Source of the DNA: Gammaproteobacteria bacterium
Lineage (GTDB): Bacteria > Pseudomonadota > Gammaproteobacteria > Xanthomonadales > Wenzhouxiangellaceae
NCBI GenBank assembly: GCA_021772985.1
Contig: JAJFKX010000012.1
Location: forward strand, 62,001 to 126,000
Direction: 5' to 3'
DNA length: 64,000 nucleotides
The notes below the pieces were generated by a model, which saw only the letters and a program-made list of their open reading frames with translations, was not told where the DNA came from and made no database searches. The translations under genes and the position numbers were made by a program. Every line of letters starts with the position of its first letter. The first letter of the stretch is position 1. Below, one piece after another: positions 26,896 to 35,186 of this stretch.

Positions 26896-27990
26896 CTATT
26901 GCTGGTCTGTTTGATTGTTCAGACGACTGGTAAGCAGCTGGTGGAAGTGGTGACATCCAGACTCATAATCAGGTGCATAACGACCGCGCTGATATAAACG
27001 CGATTGCAACCCTGCCTGACTGGTAAGCACTACAGCTTCATCCTGCTGCTCCACTTGATCCAATATCGAACCGGCGCCGGTTGCCAGTTTATCCGGCTGC
27101 CATACATAACTCAAAAACCGAACCCGTGTTTGCGACACTCCGAGTGGTTCAACTACATTGACACTGAGTCCCCATGGGTAAAAATTCATCATCAGATTGG
27201 GAAATAACCAAAAATAATACGCAGCAATTTGCTGCCCATAGTCAGGTGATGATTTGGGTAAATCGAAAGCTGTCTGCCCTGCCGCGGCTAAACCCAGTTG
27301 CAGGTTGCAATATTTGAATAGCTCAATTCGATAGCGTTTAATATCCAGAGTCTGGTTCAGCTCCGGATGTATATAGGGAATGTGCAGGTAATCCAGGTAG
27401 TTTTCGCAATACAATGTCCAGTTAGCCGGAAAGGTGTAATTTTCACAGCGTTGCTGATCCAGTAAAAATTCATCCATCGGAAGCCATGCCAAGCGTTGTT
27501 GTACTGGACCCAGCCAATCGTTAAAACTGATTTCCGGATTCAGTGAGGTGAACAGTAAAGGCCCCCAGCGTTCCAGCTGCAGTTCAGGCAGATTATCACT
27601 ATCTGATGGAAAATTTTCAGCCTGTTCAAAACCCGGTGCGTAACGAAATTTCCCGTTCAGCTCAAAACGGCGACTATGATAAGGGCATCGTAAATCGTTG
27701 TGTTTGCCTGCTGTCTGGCAGATCAGGTTGCCCCGGTGTGTGCACACATTCGACAGGCAATGCAGTTCCCCATGCTCATCGTTGGTCAAAACCAAAGGTA
27801 CCTCAAGGCTGCCGGGTAACAGCTTAACCGGGCTGACGGAACCGGGCTCATGAAGCGAGCTGGAATCACCAATAAACTGCCATGAACGGGCAAATACATT
27901 ATCCAGTGAACTGCGATAAATTGCTGAATCGGTATACAACCGGGCAGGAGGTGTGGCAGCGTGACGGATATCAGGTTCGATTTTAATCAT
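26896..27990 (-). CDS. Rieske non-haem iron oxygenase, alpha subunit
   Basis: The 364-residue protein has an N-terminal Rieske domain: the 2Fe-2S ligands are in CTHRGNLIC (Cys, His) and CPYHSRRFEL (Cys, His). A catalytic domain follows with ENYLDYLHIPYIHPEL, which carries the two His ligands of the mononuclear iron. This is the layout of ring-hydroxylating dioxygenase alpha subunits and of single-component-type demethylases and choline/carnitine oxygenases. No beta subunit or reductase is nearby, so the substrate and electron donor are unknown. It converges with the HyuB gene. Confidence 0.88.
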   Translation of the reverse strand: MIKIEPDIRHAATPPARLYTDSAIYRSSLDNVFARSWQFIGDSSSLHEPGSVSPVKLLPGSLEVPLVLTNDEHGELHCLSNVCTHRGNLICQTAGKHNDLRCPYHSRRFELNGKFRYAPGFEQAENFPSDSDNLPELQLERWGPLLFTSLNPEISFNDWLGPVQQRLAWLPMDEFLLDQQRCENYTFPANWTLYCENYLDYLHIPYIHPELNQTLDIKRYRIELFKYCNLQLGLAAAGQTAFDLPKSSPDYGQQIAAYYFWLFPNLMMNFYPWGLSVNVVEPLGVSQTRVRFLSYVWQPDKLATGAGSILDQVEQQDEAVVLTSQAGLQSRLYQRGRYAPDYESGCHHFHQLLTSRLNNQTDQQ

Positions 27991-28149
27991 GTTTGAAGTT
28001 GTTTAGTGAGCAGCGAAAACCAGCAGCAGGTAGATTCTAGCGCAATCAAAAATGTAACAGCCTGTATCTATCCACTTACCTCGGGTTTGCAAGGTATTCT
28101 ATTGATACAATGTGATTACATTCAATGACAGCAATACTGGGAGAAACAT

Positions 28150-28398
28150 ATGGGTATTATTTCGTGGGTTGTATTGGGTTTGATCGCAGGCGCTTTAGCC
28201 AAGTTAATTATGCCAGGCAAGGATGGTGGCGGAATATTGATCACCATGGCGCTAGGTATTGCCGGAGCTATTGTTGGTGGATGGTTGGGCGCATTTTTTG
28301 GTTTGGGCAGCACCGGTGATATTGGGTTTGGCAGTATCGTGACCGCAACGGTTGGCGCTTTGCTGATTTTATTCATTTACAAACAAGTCAAAAAATAA
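28150..28398 (+). CDS. GlsB/YeaQ/YmgE family membrane protein
   Basis: The 82-residue protein has three hydrophobic segments and the family pattern IISWVVLGLIAGALAKLIMP, GILITMALGIAGAIVGGWLG and IVTATVGALLILFIYKQ. These small glycine-rich inner-membrane proteins (transglycosylase-associated family) are often stress-induced, but their biochemical role is not established. GGAGA precedes the ATG. It is monocistronic. Confidence 0.9.
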   Translation: MGIISWVVLGLIAGALAKLIMPGKDGGGILITMALGIAGAIVGGWLGAFFGLGSTGDIGFGSIVTATVGALLILFIYKQVKK

Positions 28399-28460
28399 TT
28401 ATTCAGTTGATAAGCAGCAGACTGGTGTGCTTCCAGTATGCCAATCTGCATAAGAGATCA

Positions 28461-29393
28461 TTAGCGGTCGAAATTGTGTAAACGACGGATACGTTGTCTT
28501 ATGCTCAGACCGCCAATCAATAGCAAACCCAACAATAGCAGCGCCTGACTTGGGTTGTTAAGGGCAGGAACGGGCACAATCGGTGGTAATTCCGGTGCTG
28601 GCCCAAAATCAAAACGCTGATCGATACCTGCAGCAAATGTGTGGTTGATCTGAACATCGTCAAAGTAACCAATTTGCCCTTGATTAAAGGTGCCGACGCC
28701 AATGCTGACCAGGATAAGTGTGGCATCACCAAAATCTGATGAAAATACTGGTAGCCAGCCAGCCAGGGTGTTGATTGGAGGGCCTCCGGCTGTGTTTGGC
28801 TGGCCAAAACCACCTGTCCACCAGAATAAGCCGTTGTCTTGATCGATATTGACATCGGTCCAGCTATCGGTTGCAACCAATGAGCTGACTGGCGTTGCAG
28901 AACTTGACGTTGGACCATTCCAGGTGGGTTCGTATACCAAAGTGCCAAAGCAGTCGTTGGCACTGGCCGGGTCATCACATACCGGGTTCAAAAAAGTCAA
29001 TTTAATGGCAGGAGCTGCGGATAGGTTCTGGCCGGCATTATCGGCTTTGAAAAAGCTATAAGCCACATTCAAGCTGGCAAGAATATCATTGGGCATGCCG
29101 TAGTCATCGAGGATCCCAACTTCAGCTTTATCACCATTATCAAATTCAGTGGTAATCAACGCAGAACCAGGCGGTAACGGCTGACTGGTTTCCAAATTTC
29201 CACCAATACCTGACAAGTCAATAACACTGGCGACTCCCATTTGTCGGACGTCGTTCTCAAACCAAACAGCCGGGTCTGTATTGGTACTTGGGGCAAACTC
29301 AGTTACAGGGGTTTGCGCGGAAACAGGTAGGGAATAGATTGCCAGTAATACCATCACACCCATTAAATTGTTGCGGATTCGATAGTGCAGCAT
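28461..29393 (-). CDS. Secreted protein with a C-terminal sorting-type tail
   Basis: Starting at MLHYRIRNNLMG (GGAG six bases before the ATG), the 310-residue protein has a signal peptide ending LPVSAQ. A beta-rich extracellular domain with aromatic clusters (SWTDVNIDQDNGLFWWTGGF) and a Cys pair (VCDD...DCFG) follows. The C-terminus reads VPVPALNNPSQALLLLGLLL, then GGLSIRQRIRRL: a short Pro-rich motif, one hydrophobic helix and an Arg cluster. This is the three-part layout of PEP-CTERM/IPTL-CTERM-type sorting tails, though the signature is not an exact match to either. It is probably processed at the envelope; the function is unknown. Confidence 0.6.
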   Translation of the reverse strand: MLHYRIRNNLMGVMVLLAIYSLPVSAQTPVTEFAPSTNTDPAVWFENDVRQMGVASVIDLSGIGGNLETSQPLPPGSALITTEFDNGDKAEVGILDDYGMPNDILASLNVAYSFFKADNAGQNLSAAPAIKLTFLNPVCDDPASANDCFGTLVYEPTWNGPTSSSATPVSSLVATDSWTDVNIDQDNGLFWWTGGFGQPNTAGGPPINTLAGWLPVFSSDFGDATLILVSIGVGTFNQGQIGYFDDVQINHTFAAGIDQRFDFGPAPELPPIVPVPALNNPSQALLLLGLLLIGGLSIRQRIRRLHNFDR

Positions 29394-29414
29394 AAATGAC
29401 TCCAAAATAACCAC

Positions 29415-29763
29415 TGTCTACTCAATACGCTGAGCAGTTGCATGATGAATTGACTAATTTAGAGTATAACATAAAGAATAGTCTATAAGCTATTGTAAAT
29501 AATAGTAAATATTTTATACAAATGAATGAATAGGTGGTGCTGGGGTTGTTATCGATGTTATTTTGGTGGATGGTTACAGTGACTGAGCCTGGGATTGATC
29601 CAGCTTGTTATGAGTTATAGATAGCTGAAAGGATTGTTTAGCTCCGACCCATTTCATCAATCAACACAGCTGCGAATGAGCAAAACATTATCTAGGCAGT
29701 TGGATACTGACGCCCTTTCCAGCTGCTTCCAGCCTGCCAGGCAGATAACCAGGTCATGCCCAG
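29415..29763. other. AT-rich intergenic region, no gene
   Basis: The left part is AT-rich and holds the promoter of the sorting-tail protein. The 74-codon plus-strand ORF at 29634-29858 overlaps the start-less reading frame described next and has no Shine-Dalgarno. Nothing else is supported. Confidence 0.4.
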
Positions 29764-30120
29764 CTACAAGCTTGCTATCAAAGGCTGACATACCCCACAT
29801 TGGAGATAATCGGCAGCCAATATACAATCATCATCAGTGCGCCGGTGAGCAGCAATAACAGCTTGGATTAGCGTAGCCGGGTATAAGCGGGTTCGTGTCA
29901 CAAGAACACCGACATCAGCCAGCGAACTGCTCGCTTGCCGGCTGATGACATCACGGCTCAGTCCAAGCCATGTGTCCAGACCACGGTTCTTCAGTTGCGT
30001 AGCCAGCTGGCGGTCGTTGATGACCGCGTTGCTGATGGTTGTATAGCTATCGATGACATGTAATGCATCAAAGCGGGTAAAATCGTACCGTATTCGATAA
30101 GCACAATTATATCGACTTAC
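29764..30120 (-). pseudogene. Start-less 118-codon reading frame, probable gene remnant
   Basis: Stop to stop, the reverse strand gives 118 codons with protein-like composition: FTRFDALHVIDSYTTISNAV, DRQLATQLKNRGLDTWLGLS, VLVTRTRLYPATLIQAVIAA. There is no ATG, and the only internal GTG is late, so the ORF track skips it. It lies directly downstream of hpnH on the same strand, separated by a stop codon. I do not recognise the family. It may be the C-terminal remains of a gene once at the end of the hopanoid operon. Confidence 0.4.
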
Positions 30121-30201
30121 CTACGACCAGTTTTACTCCGCATATAATTTGGGTATTCGTGAGCAATCACAGTTACCGGTGTTATTGATAAATGCCAATA
30201 A

Positions 30202-31362
30202 TTAAGCGATTTCTTTTTGCTCAGGATGTGTTTCATTACCTGCTGGTTGATCGTCTTTGACATAGACCGGTATGGCTTTATCTGAGCGCGTCTGTTTATA
30301 TGTAACAGGTAATTCCGGTGCAAACGGGCCATCCAGCTTGGGGCCACGGATACTGGCCAACAGCGCTTTTATCGGATGTGCAAAAGTATCTTCTACAGCG
30401 GTGCCTTCATATCCGCAATGGGCCATACAATTGTCACATTTAGGGTTACGGCCAGTACCATAACTATCCCATTCGGTGTCTTCGATCAATTCCCGGTAGC
30501 TGCCTGCGTAGCCTTCATCAACTAACAGATAGCATGGCTTTTGCCAACCGAAAATGTTGTAAGTGACATTACTCCAAGGCGTGCATTGATAACTTTGGTT
30601 ACCTGCCAGGAAATCCAGATACAAACTGGAGTGGTTCAACGGCCATTTGGTCTTGGTTTGTTGTTCGCGTTGTTTGCCCTGGCGGAAAATGTCACGGAAT
30701 AGTTCCTTGGATTTATTGCGTGGTAAAAACACATCTTGATTAGGCGCAAATTGGTAACTGTAACCAGGTGAAACGGTAATGCCTTCAACCCCCAGTTCGA
30801 CACAATAATCAAAAAATTCAGCAACCCGTTCCGGAACTTCACCATCAAACAGCGTGCAATTCACACTGACGCGGAAGCCTTTTTCAATCGCCATTTTAAT
30901 TGCGGCGGTGGCTTTTTCGAATATACCTTGCTGGCATACCGATTTGTCATGTTCTTCCTGCAGTCCGTCTAAATGTACCGACCAGGTGAAGTATGGGGTC
31001 GGTTTATAGTCGTCTATTTTTTTAGCCAAAAGAATGGCGTTAGTGCATAGATATACGAACTTCTTGCGAGCGACAATGCCTGCAACGATTTCCGGCATTT
31101 CCTTGTGGATTAACGGTTCACCACCGGGAATGGAAACAACCGGCGCATCGCATTCATCAACCGCACTTAAGGCATCAGCAACGCTGATTCTTTTTTGCAG
31201 GATATCTTTAGGGTACTCAATCTTGCCGCAGCCGGCACAGGCAAGATTGCACTGAAACAGTGGTTCCAGCATCAGTACCAATGGGTACTTTTTATTGCGC
31301 TTCAGCTTCTGGGTAATGATGTATTTAGCAATGCTGAACTGTTGGATGGCAGGTATGCCCAT
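30202..31362 (-). CDS. hpnH: Hopanoid biosynthesis radical SAM protein HpnH (adenosylhopane synthase)
   Basis: HpnH joins the adenosyl group of SAM to the hopene skeleton, the first step of extended hopanoid formation. The 386-residue protein carries the radical SAM cluster motif CNLACAGCGK near residue 38, the SAM-binding PGGEPLIH near 98, and a C-terminal Cys group CDNCMAHCGYEGTAVED near 310 typical of HpnH. The N-terminal IPAIQQFSIAKYIITQKLK is also a family signature. It is the last recognisable gene of the mevalonate-hopanoid run, five bases after idi. HpnG, encoded upstream in the operon, would act on its product. Confidence 0.95.
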   Translation of the reverse strand: MGIPAIQQFSIAKYIITQKLKRNKKYPLVLMLEPLFQCNLACAGCGKIEYPKDILQKRISVADALSAVDECDAPVVSIPGGEPLIHKEMPEIVAGIVARKKFVYLCTNAILLAKKIDDYKPTPYFTWSVHLDGLQEEHDKSVCQQGIFEKATAAIKMAIEKGFRVSVNCTLFDGEVPERVAEFFDYCVELGVEGITVSPGYSYQFAPNQDVFLPRNKSKELFRDIFRQGKQREQQTKTKWPLNHSSLYLDFLAGNQSYQCTPWSNVTYNIFGWQKPCYLLVDEGYAGSYRELIEDTEWDSYGTGRNPKCDNCMAHCGYEGTAVEDTFAHPIKALLASIRGPKLDGPFAPELPVTYKQTRSDKAIPVYVKDDQPAGNETHPEQKEIA

Positions 31363-31367
31363 GGTCT

Positions 31368-31970
31368 TTAATCCTTATTAACTGGCTGCAGGTAAGGTTG
31401 CAGCAAAGTCTGGTGTTCGGTATTTAAATTGGCCCATTCCATTTTGAACCAGGGTGTAAAAGCGTTTGGGTATTGTTGTAGTTCACGGTTCAGGTCATCG
31501 GCGCTGATAAAGCGCCAGTCAGCAACCTCATTTTTATTGGGTTGTGGCTGTTCGTTGCAGCGACCGAGATATACCCAGCATAATTCGCGTTCTGAACCGC
31601 TCTCGTCGAACTGTGCATGATACTGGAATTTATAGATAAAAGCGGCATCGGTATACATGCCTAATTCCTGTTCCAGTCGCCGGTTGACGGCATAGTCAAC
31701 GGACTCTCCGCGACGTGGATGACTGCAGCAGGAATTGGACCAATACAAAGGCCATAACGGTTTATCTGCGCTTCGTTGCTGCAGCAGCAACTGACCTTGG
31801 TTATTGAATACGAACAACGAGAACGCACGGTGCAAGACGCCTGTGCCACGGTGGCAACCGGCTTTGTCCAGATGCCCGATTTCCAGGTCATTATCGTCGA
31901 CCAGGATTAAATCTTCGTCTGGAAACGAAACAACTTCATCCCTGAGTGCTGCGTTTGTTAAATTAGCCAT
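31368..31970 (-). CDS. idi: Isopentenyl-diphosphate delta-isomerase, type I
   Basis: It interconverts IPP and DMAPP, a step the mevalonate pathway needs because decarboxylation yields only IPP. I start at MANLTNAALRD, giving 200 residues; the first ATG of the track lies deep in the upstream kinase gene. The Nudix-like fold shows HRAFSLFVFN near residue 45, the catalytic Cys in SNSCCSHPRRGE near 80 and the catalytic Glu in SERELCWVY near 125. Its ATG overlaps the upstream kinase stop by 8 bases (ATGGCTAA), indicating translational coupling. Confidence 0.95.
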   Translation of the reverse strand: MANLTNAALRDEVVSFPDEDLILVDDNDLEIGHLDKAGCHRGTGVLHRAFSLFVFNNQGQLLLQQRSADKPLWPLYWSNSCCSHPRRGESVDYAVNRRLEQELGMYTDAAFIYKFQYHAQFDESGSERELCWVYLGRCNEQPQPNKNEVADWRFISADDLNRELQQYPNAFTPWFKMEWANLNTEHQTLLQPYLQPVNKD

Positions 31971-32919
31971 TAACAGTGACCTCCATGGCCTGATAGCCGG
32001 CCTCATTAAGTGCTTCAATGACAGTTTGCTGATTACCCGGACACAATGCAATAAATGCACCGCCGCCACCGCCGCCAGTAACTTTGGCTCCCAAAGCACC
32101 GTTTTGTCGGGCAACCTGGATCATTTCTTCTATTTCCCAGCAGGAGACCTGCAAGGCATTGAGTAAGCCCTGGCAGACGTTCATCAGTTCACCTAATTGT
32201 TGCCAGTCACCGGTTTGTAATGCATCACGTCCCTGCAGGGTGATGCTATCAATGAAATCGAATATTTGCTGGTATATCGCTGGGTTCTTTTTACGTGCAG
32301 CGGCTACCCTGGCGACCATTTTTAACGTCAGGCTTTCCACTCCACTGTAACCGACCACCAGTGGTAGTGGCGCACCCAGGGTAAGTTTTTCTATCAAAGC
32401 GGGTTCGTTTTTCTTACCTTTCTTGAACAAAATGGGATAACCATAAGTGGCTACGGTATTGTCAATGCCGGAAGGGTTGCCATGCGCTAGTTTTTCGCAT
32501 TCGAATGCCAACGTATTGACTCTATGGTCATTCAAATTAAGTTGATAGTGTTGATTTAGTGCCCGCACAATACCCACAGCCAAAGCCGCAGAACTGCCCA
32601 TGCCTGCGGCACGGTTTACATTAGCATTAACTTCAATTTTCATCTGCTGATCCATCAGGCCGAGCTGTTCCAGGATCAGAGTGACTGTTTCTTCCATTGG
32701 GTGGGGGTTATCTGGGGATTGCTGCAGTTGCACTTGTGTGCCCCAGCTAGGAATATAAATATGAATGCCATCATCACTATCGGTAATGTTGGCTTTAACA
32801 GCTAACCGCACCGGTACAGCCAGCGCGTGCCTACCATATACCACCGCATGTTCGCCGAGCAAAATGACCTTTCCATGGCCGACAGAAAAATCGTGCGTTG
32901 TATTCTCTAAGTCAGCCAT
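31963..32919 (-). CDS. mvk: Mevalonate kinase, free-standing second copy
   Basis: This GHMP kinase phosphorylates mevalonate with ATP. The 318-residue protein shows motif 1 (GKVILLGEHAVVYG), motif 2 (AAGMGSSAALAVG), the catalytic region NPSGIDNT and motif 3 (KVTGGGGGGAF). It duplicates the kinase domain of the upstream fusion: the last 162 residues differ at about 12 positions, the first 145 at about 56. Both copies keep every motif, so both look active, though a shift in specificity of one copy is possible. Its ATG overlaps the fusion stop by 8 bases (ATGGCTGA), the same junction design as at its own end. Confidence 0.92.
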   Translation of the reverse strand: MADLENTTHDFSVGHGKVILLGEHAVVYGRHALAVPVRLAVKANITDSDDGIHIYIPSWGTQVQLQQSPDNPHPMEETVTLILEQLGLMDQQMKIEVNANVNRAAGMGSSAALAVGIVRALNQHYQLNLNDHRVNTLAFECEKLAHGNPSGIDNTVATYGYPILFKKGKKNEPALIEKLTLGAPLPLVVGYSGVESLTLKMVARVAAARKKNPAIYQQIFDFIDSITLQGRDALQTGDWQQLGELMNVCQGLLNALQVSCWEIEEMIQVARQNGALGAKVTGGGGGGAFIALCPGNQQTVIEALNEAGYQAMEVTVNG

Positions 32920-35173
32920 TAACAGTTACCTCCATGGCCTGATAACCGGCGTCTTTAAGTGCTTCAATAACAGTTTGCTGATTATCCGGGCACAATGCAA
33001 TAATTGCGCCACCGCCACCGCCGCCGGTAACTTTGGCTCCCAAAGCTCCGTTTTGTCGGGCAACCTGGATCATTTCTTCTATTTCCCAGCAGGAGACCTG
33101 CAAGGCATTGAGTAAACCCTGGCAGACGTTCATCAACTCACCTAATTGTTGCCAATCACCGGTTTGCAATGCATTGCGACCTTGCAGGGTGAGTGCATCG
33201 ATGCCATTGAACATTTGTTGGTATATCGCCGGGTTCTTTTTGCGTGCAGCGGCTACCCTGGCAACCATTTTTGCAGTCAGGCTTTCCACTCCACTGTAAC
33301 CGATCACCAGCGGTAGTGGCGCACCCAGGGTAAGTTTTTCTATCAAAGCGGGTTCGTTTTTCTTACCTTTCTTGAACAAAATGGGATAACCATAAGTGGC
33401 CATGGTGTTATCCACTCCGGAAGGGCTGCCGTGTGCGACTTTCTCCCATTCGAATGCCAGTGCGTTGACCTCTACATCACTTAACTTGAGCTGGTAGTGC
33501 CTGTCCAGGGCTCGAATAATGGCAACCGCTATGGCTGCTGAACTGCCTAGACCGACCGCACGTGGTACAGCCGCAAAGACTTCAATTTTCATCGGTTGAT
33601 CGATTAATTCGAGTTGCTCAAGGATCAAGGCAATTGGCTTTTCAAAGGAATGCCGTTGGTCCGCGCGAGGATTCAAACGCTGTGATGCTCCCCAGCGGGG
33701 AATATTGATATCGATACCGTCGTCACATTCCGTGACCTTGGCTTGAATTGTCAAGGGGATCGGCACAGCCATTACATGGCTGCCATAAACAGCCGCGTGC
33801 TCACCGAGCAAGATGACCTTGCCATGCCCCACAGCCAGCTCTTCGGCGTCAGGTATTACGTTTGGGAAAGTGCCGCTTATAGCAGATTGTGCTCGAACGT
33901 CTTCTAGAATTTCGCGAGCTTTCCAGATCTTGATATTACCGCTTTCGATCAATCGGTCGACCACGGTATCAAACAGATGAGTCGGTGCACCTGCTGCCAT
34001 GGCAACACTTCGGGCATGCAGGGTCATGTGTCCTTGCTGGATGCCGCTGGTCACCAGTGCCCGCAGCGCCGAGAAATTTTGTGCCAGGCCAACAGCGCCC
34101 ATTAATTCCGCCAGCTCGCGTGCTGAATCCACCTTCAACATGCGGTGGTTGATCATCACCGATTTGTTGGATTGCAACGGTCCGCCTACTGTGCCGACTT
34201 TCATTGGAATTTCCAGCTCACCAACCAGATTTTCATCCTGGTCTTTGTACCAGCGGGTCAGTGAACTATATTGGCCACTGCGTGCTGCATAGGCATGGGC
34301 TGCTGCTTCAATGGCCCGCCAGTCGTTACCGGTTGCCAGCGCCACGGCATCCACGCCATTCATAATGCCTTTGTTGTGGGTTGCGGCACGATAAGGGTCG
34401 ACGGTAGCCAGATCGTTGGCCAGAATGATGCCATCACGAACCTGCTCGCCATCGAAACCTTTGCCGGATAGTTTTTCGGTTGGGTACACAACTTTGGCTT
34501 TGACCAATGCACGATCTGTCAGGTTTGACAAAATTCTCAGAAATACTTTACCGTCGGTGATGCTTTCAACCAACGATGCTACGCCTTCGCACATGGTATT
34601 AACCAGGTTGGCGCCCATCGCATCACAGGTATTAACCAGTAGATGAATGACCAGCATGGTTGTTCCGGTAGATGGAGAACGATGTAGATGCACTTCCAAT
34701 CCTTTAGCGCCTCCACCACGAGCGACCATTTTGGGGTGCAAACTGTTTGCCAGGTTAATAATTTCTTCGCTGCGCTGCTGGATGGTGGCTTTAGCCTTGG
34801 TCACATGGGCTATATCAACTACCTGTATCTGCCCAATCAGGATGGGCTCGGTGCTTTCTACCTGGAATCCGCCGGTATGCAAAGCCAGCTTGGCAGCTGA
34901 GCTGATTGCAGCAACAATCGAGGGTTCTTCAACAGCCATAGGCACAATATACGGCTTGTTGTTGACCACAAAGTTTAAGCCGATACCCATTGGTATCCCC
35001 AGCACGCCAACCACATTTTCGATCATTTTGTCCGCTGTGGACGGATCCAGGATATGCTTGCCGCTGCTTAGCAGGCGGTAATCTTCTTTGGACAGTAAGC
35101 CGCGTTCGTGCACAGCGCGCACACGATCTTGCAGGCTTAAGCGATAAAAACTGGGGATACGTGATTGTTCCAT
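32912..35173 (-). CDS. HMG-CoA reductase (class II) fused to mevalonate kinase
   Basis: The 753-residue protein joins two successive mevalonate-pathway enzymes. Residues 1 to ~430 are a class II HMG-CoA reductase like that of Pseudomonas mevalonii: ENVVGVLGIPMGIGLNF, the catalytic Glu in AVEEPSIVAA, Asp in TCDAMGANLVNTM, Lys in ATHNKGIMNG, MKVGTVGGPL, and the C-terminal His in MTLHARSVA. After a short linker, residues ~447-753 are a complete mevalonate kinase (GKVILLGEHAAVYG, AVGLGSSAAIAVA, SPSGVDNT, KVTGGGGGGAI). Reading is continuous with no stop or frame change at the join. HMG-CoA would thus go to phosphomevalonate on one polypeptide. Confidence 0.94.
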   Translation of the reverse strand: MEQSRIPSFYRLSLQDRVRAVHERGLLSKEDYRLLSSGKHILDPSTADKMIENVVGVLGIPMGIGLNFVVNNKPYIVPMAVEEPSIVAAISSAAKLALHTGGFQVESTEPILIGQIQVVDIAHVTKAKATIQQRSEEIINLANSLHPKMVARGGGAKGLEVHLHRSPSTGTTMLVIHLLVNTCDAMGANLVNTMCEGVASLVESITDGKVFLRILSNLTDRALVKAKVVYPTEKLSGKGFDGEQVRDGIILANDLATVDPYRAATHNKGIMNGVDAVALATGNDWRAIEAAAHAYAARSGQYSSLTRWYKDQDENLVGELEIPMKVGTVGGPLQSNKSVMINHRMLKVDSARELAELMGAVGLAQNFSALRALVTSGIQQGHMTLHARSVAMAAGAPTHLFDTVVDRLIESGNIKIWKAREILEDVRAQSAISGTFPNVIPDAEELAVGHGKVILLGEHAAVYGSHVMAVPIPLTIQAKVTECDDGIDINIPRWGASQRLNPRADQRHSFEKPIALILEQLELIDQPMKIEVFAAVPRAVGLGSSAAIAVAIIRALDRHYQLKLSDVEVNALAFEWEKVAHGSPSGVDNTMATYGYPILFKKGKKNEPALIEKLTLGAPLPLVIGYSGVESLTAKMVARVAAARKKNPAIYQQMFNGIDALTLQGRNALQTGDWQQLGELMNVCQGLLNALQVSCWEIEEMIQVARQNGALGAKVTGGGGGGAIIALCPDNQQTVIEALKDAGYQAMEVTVNG

Positions 35174-35186
35174 AGCTACTTTACCG

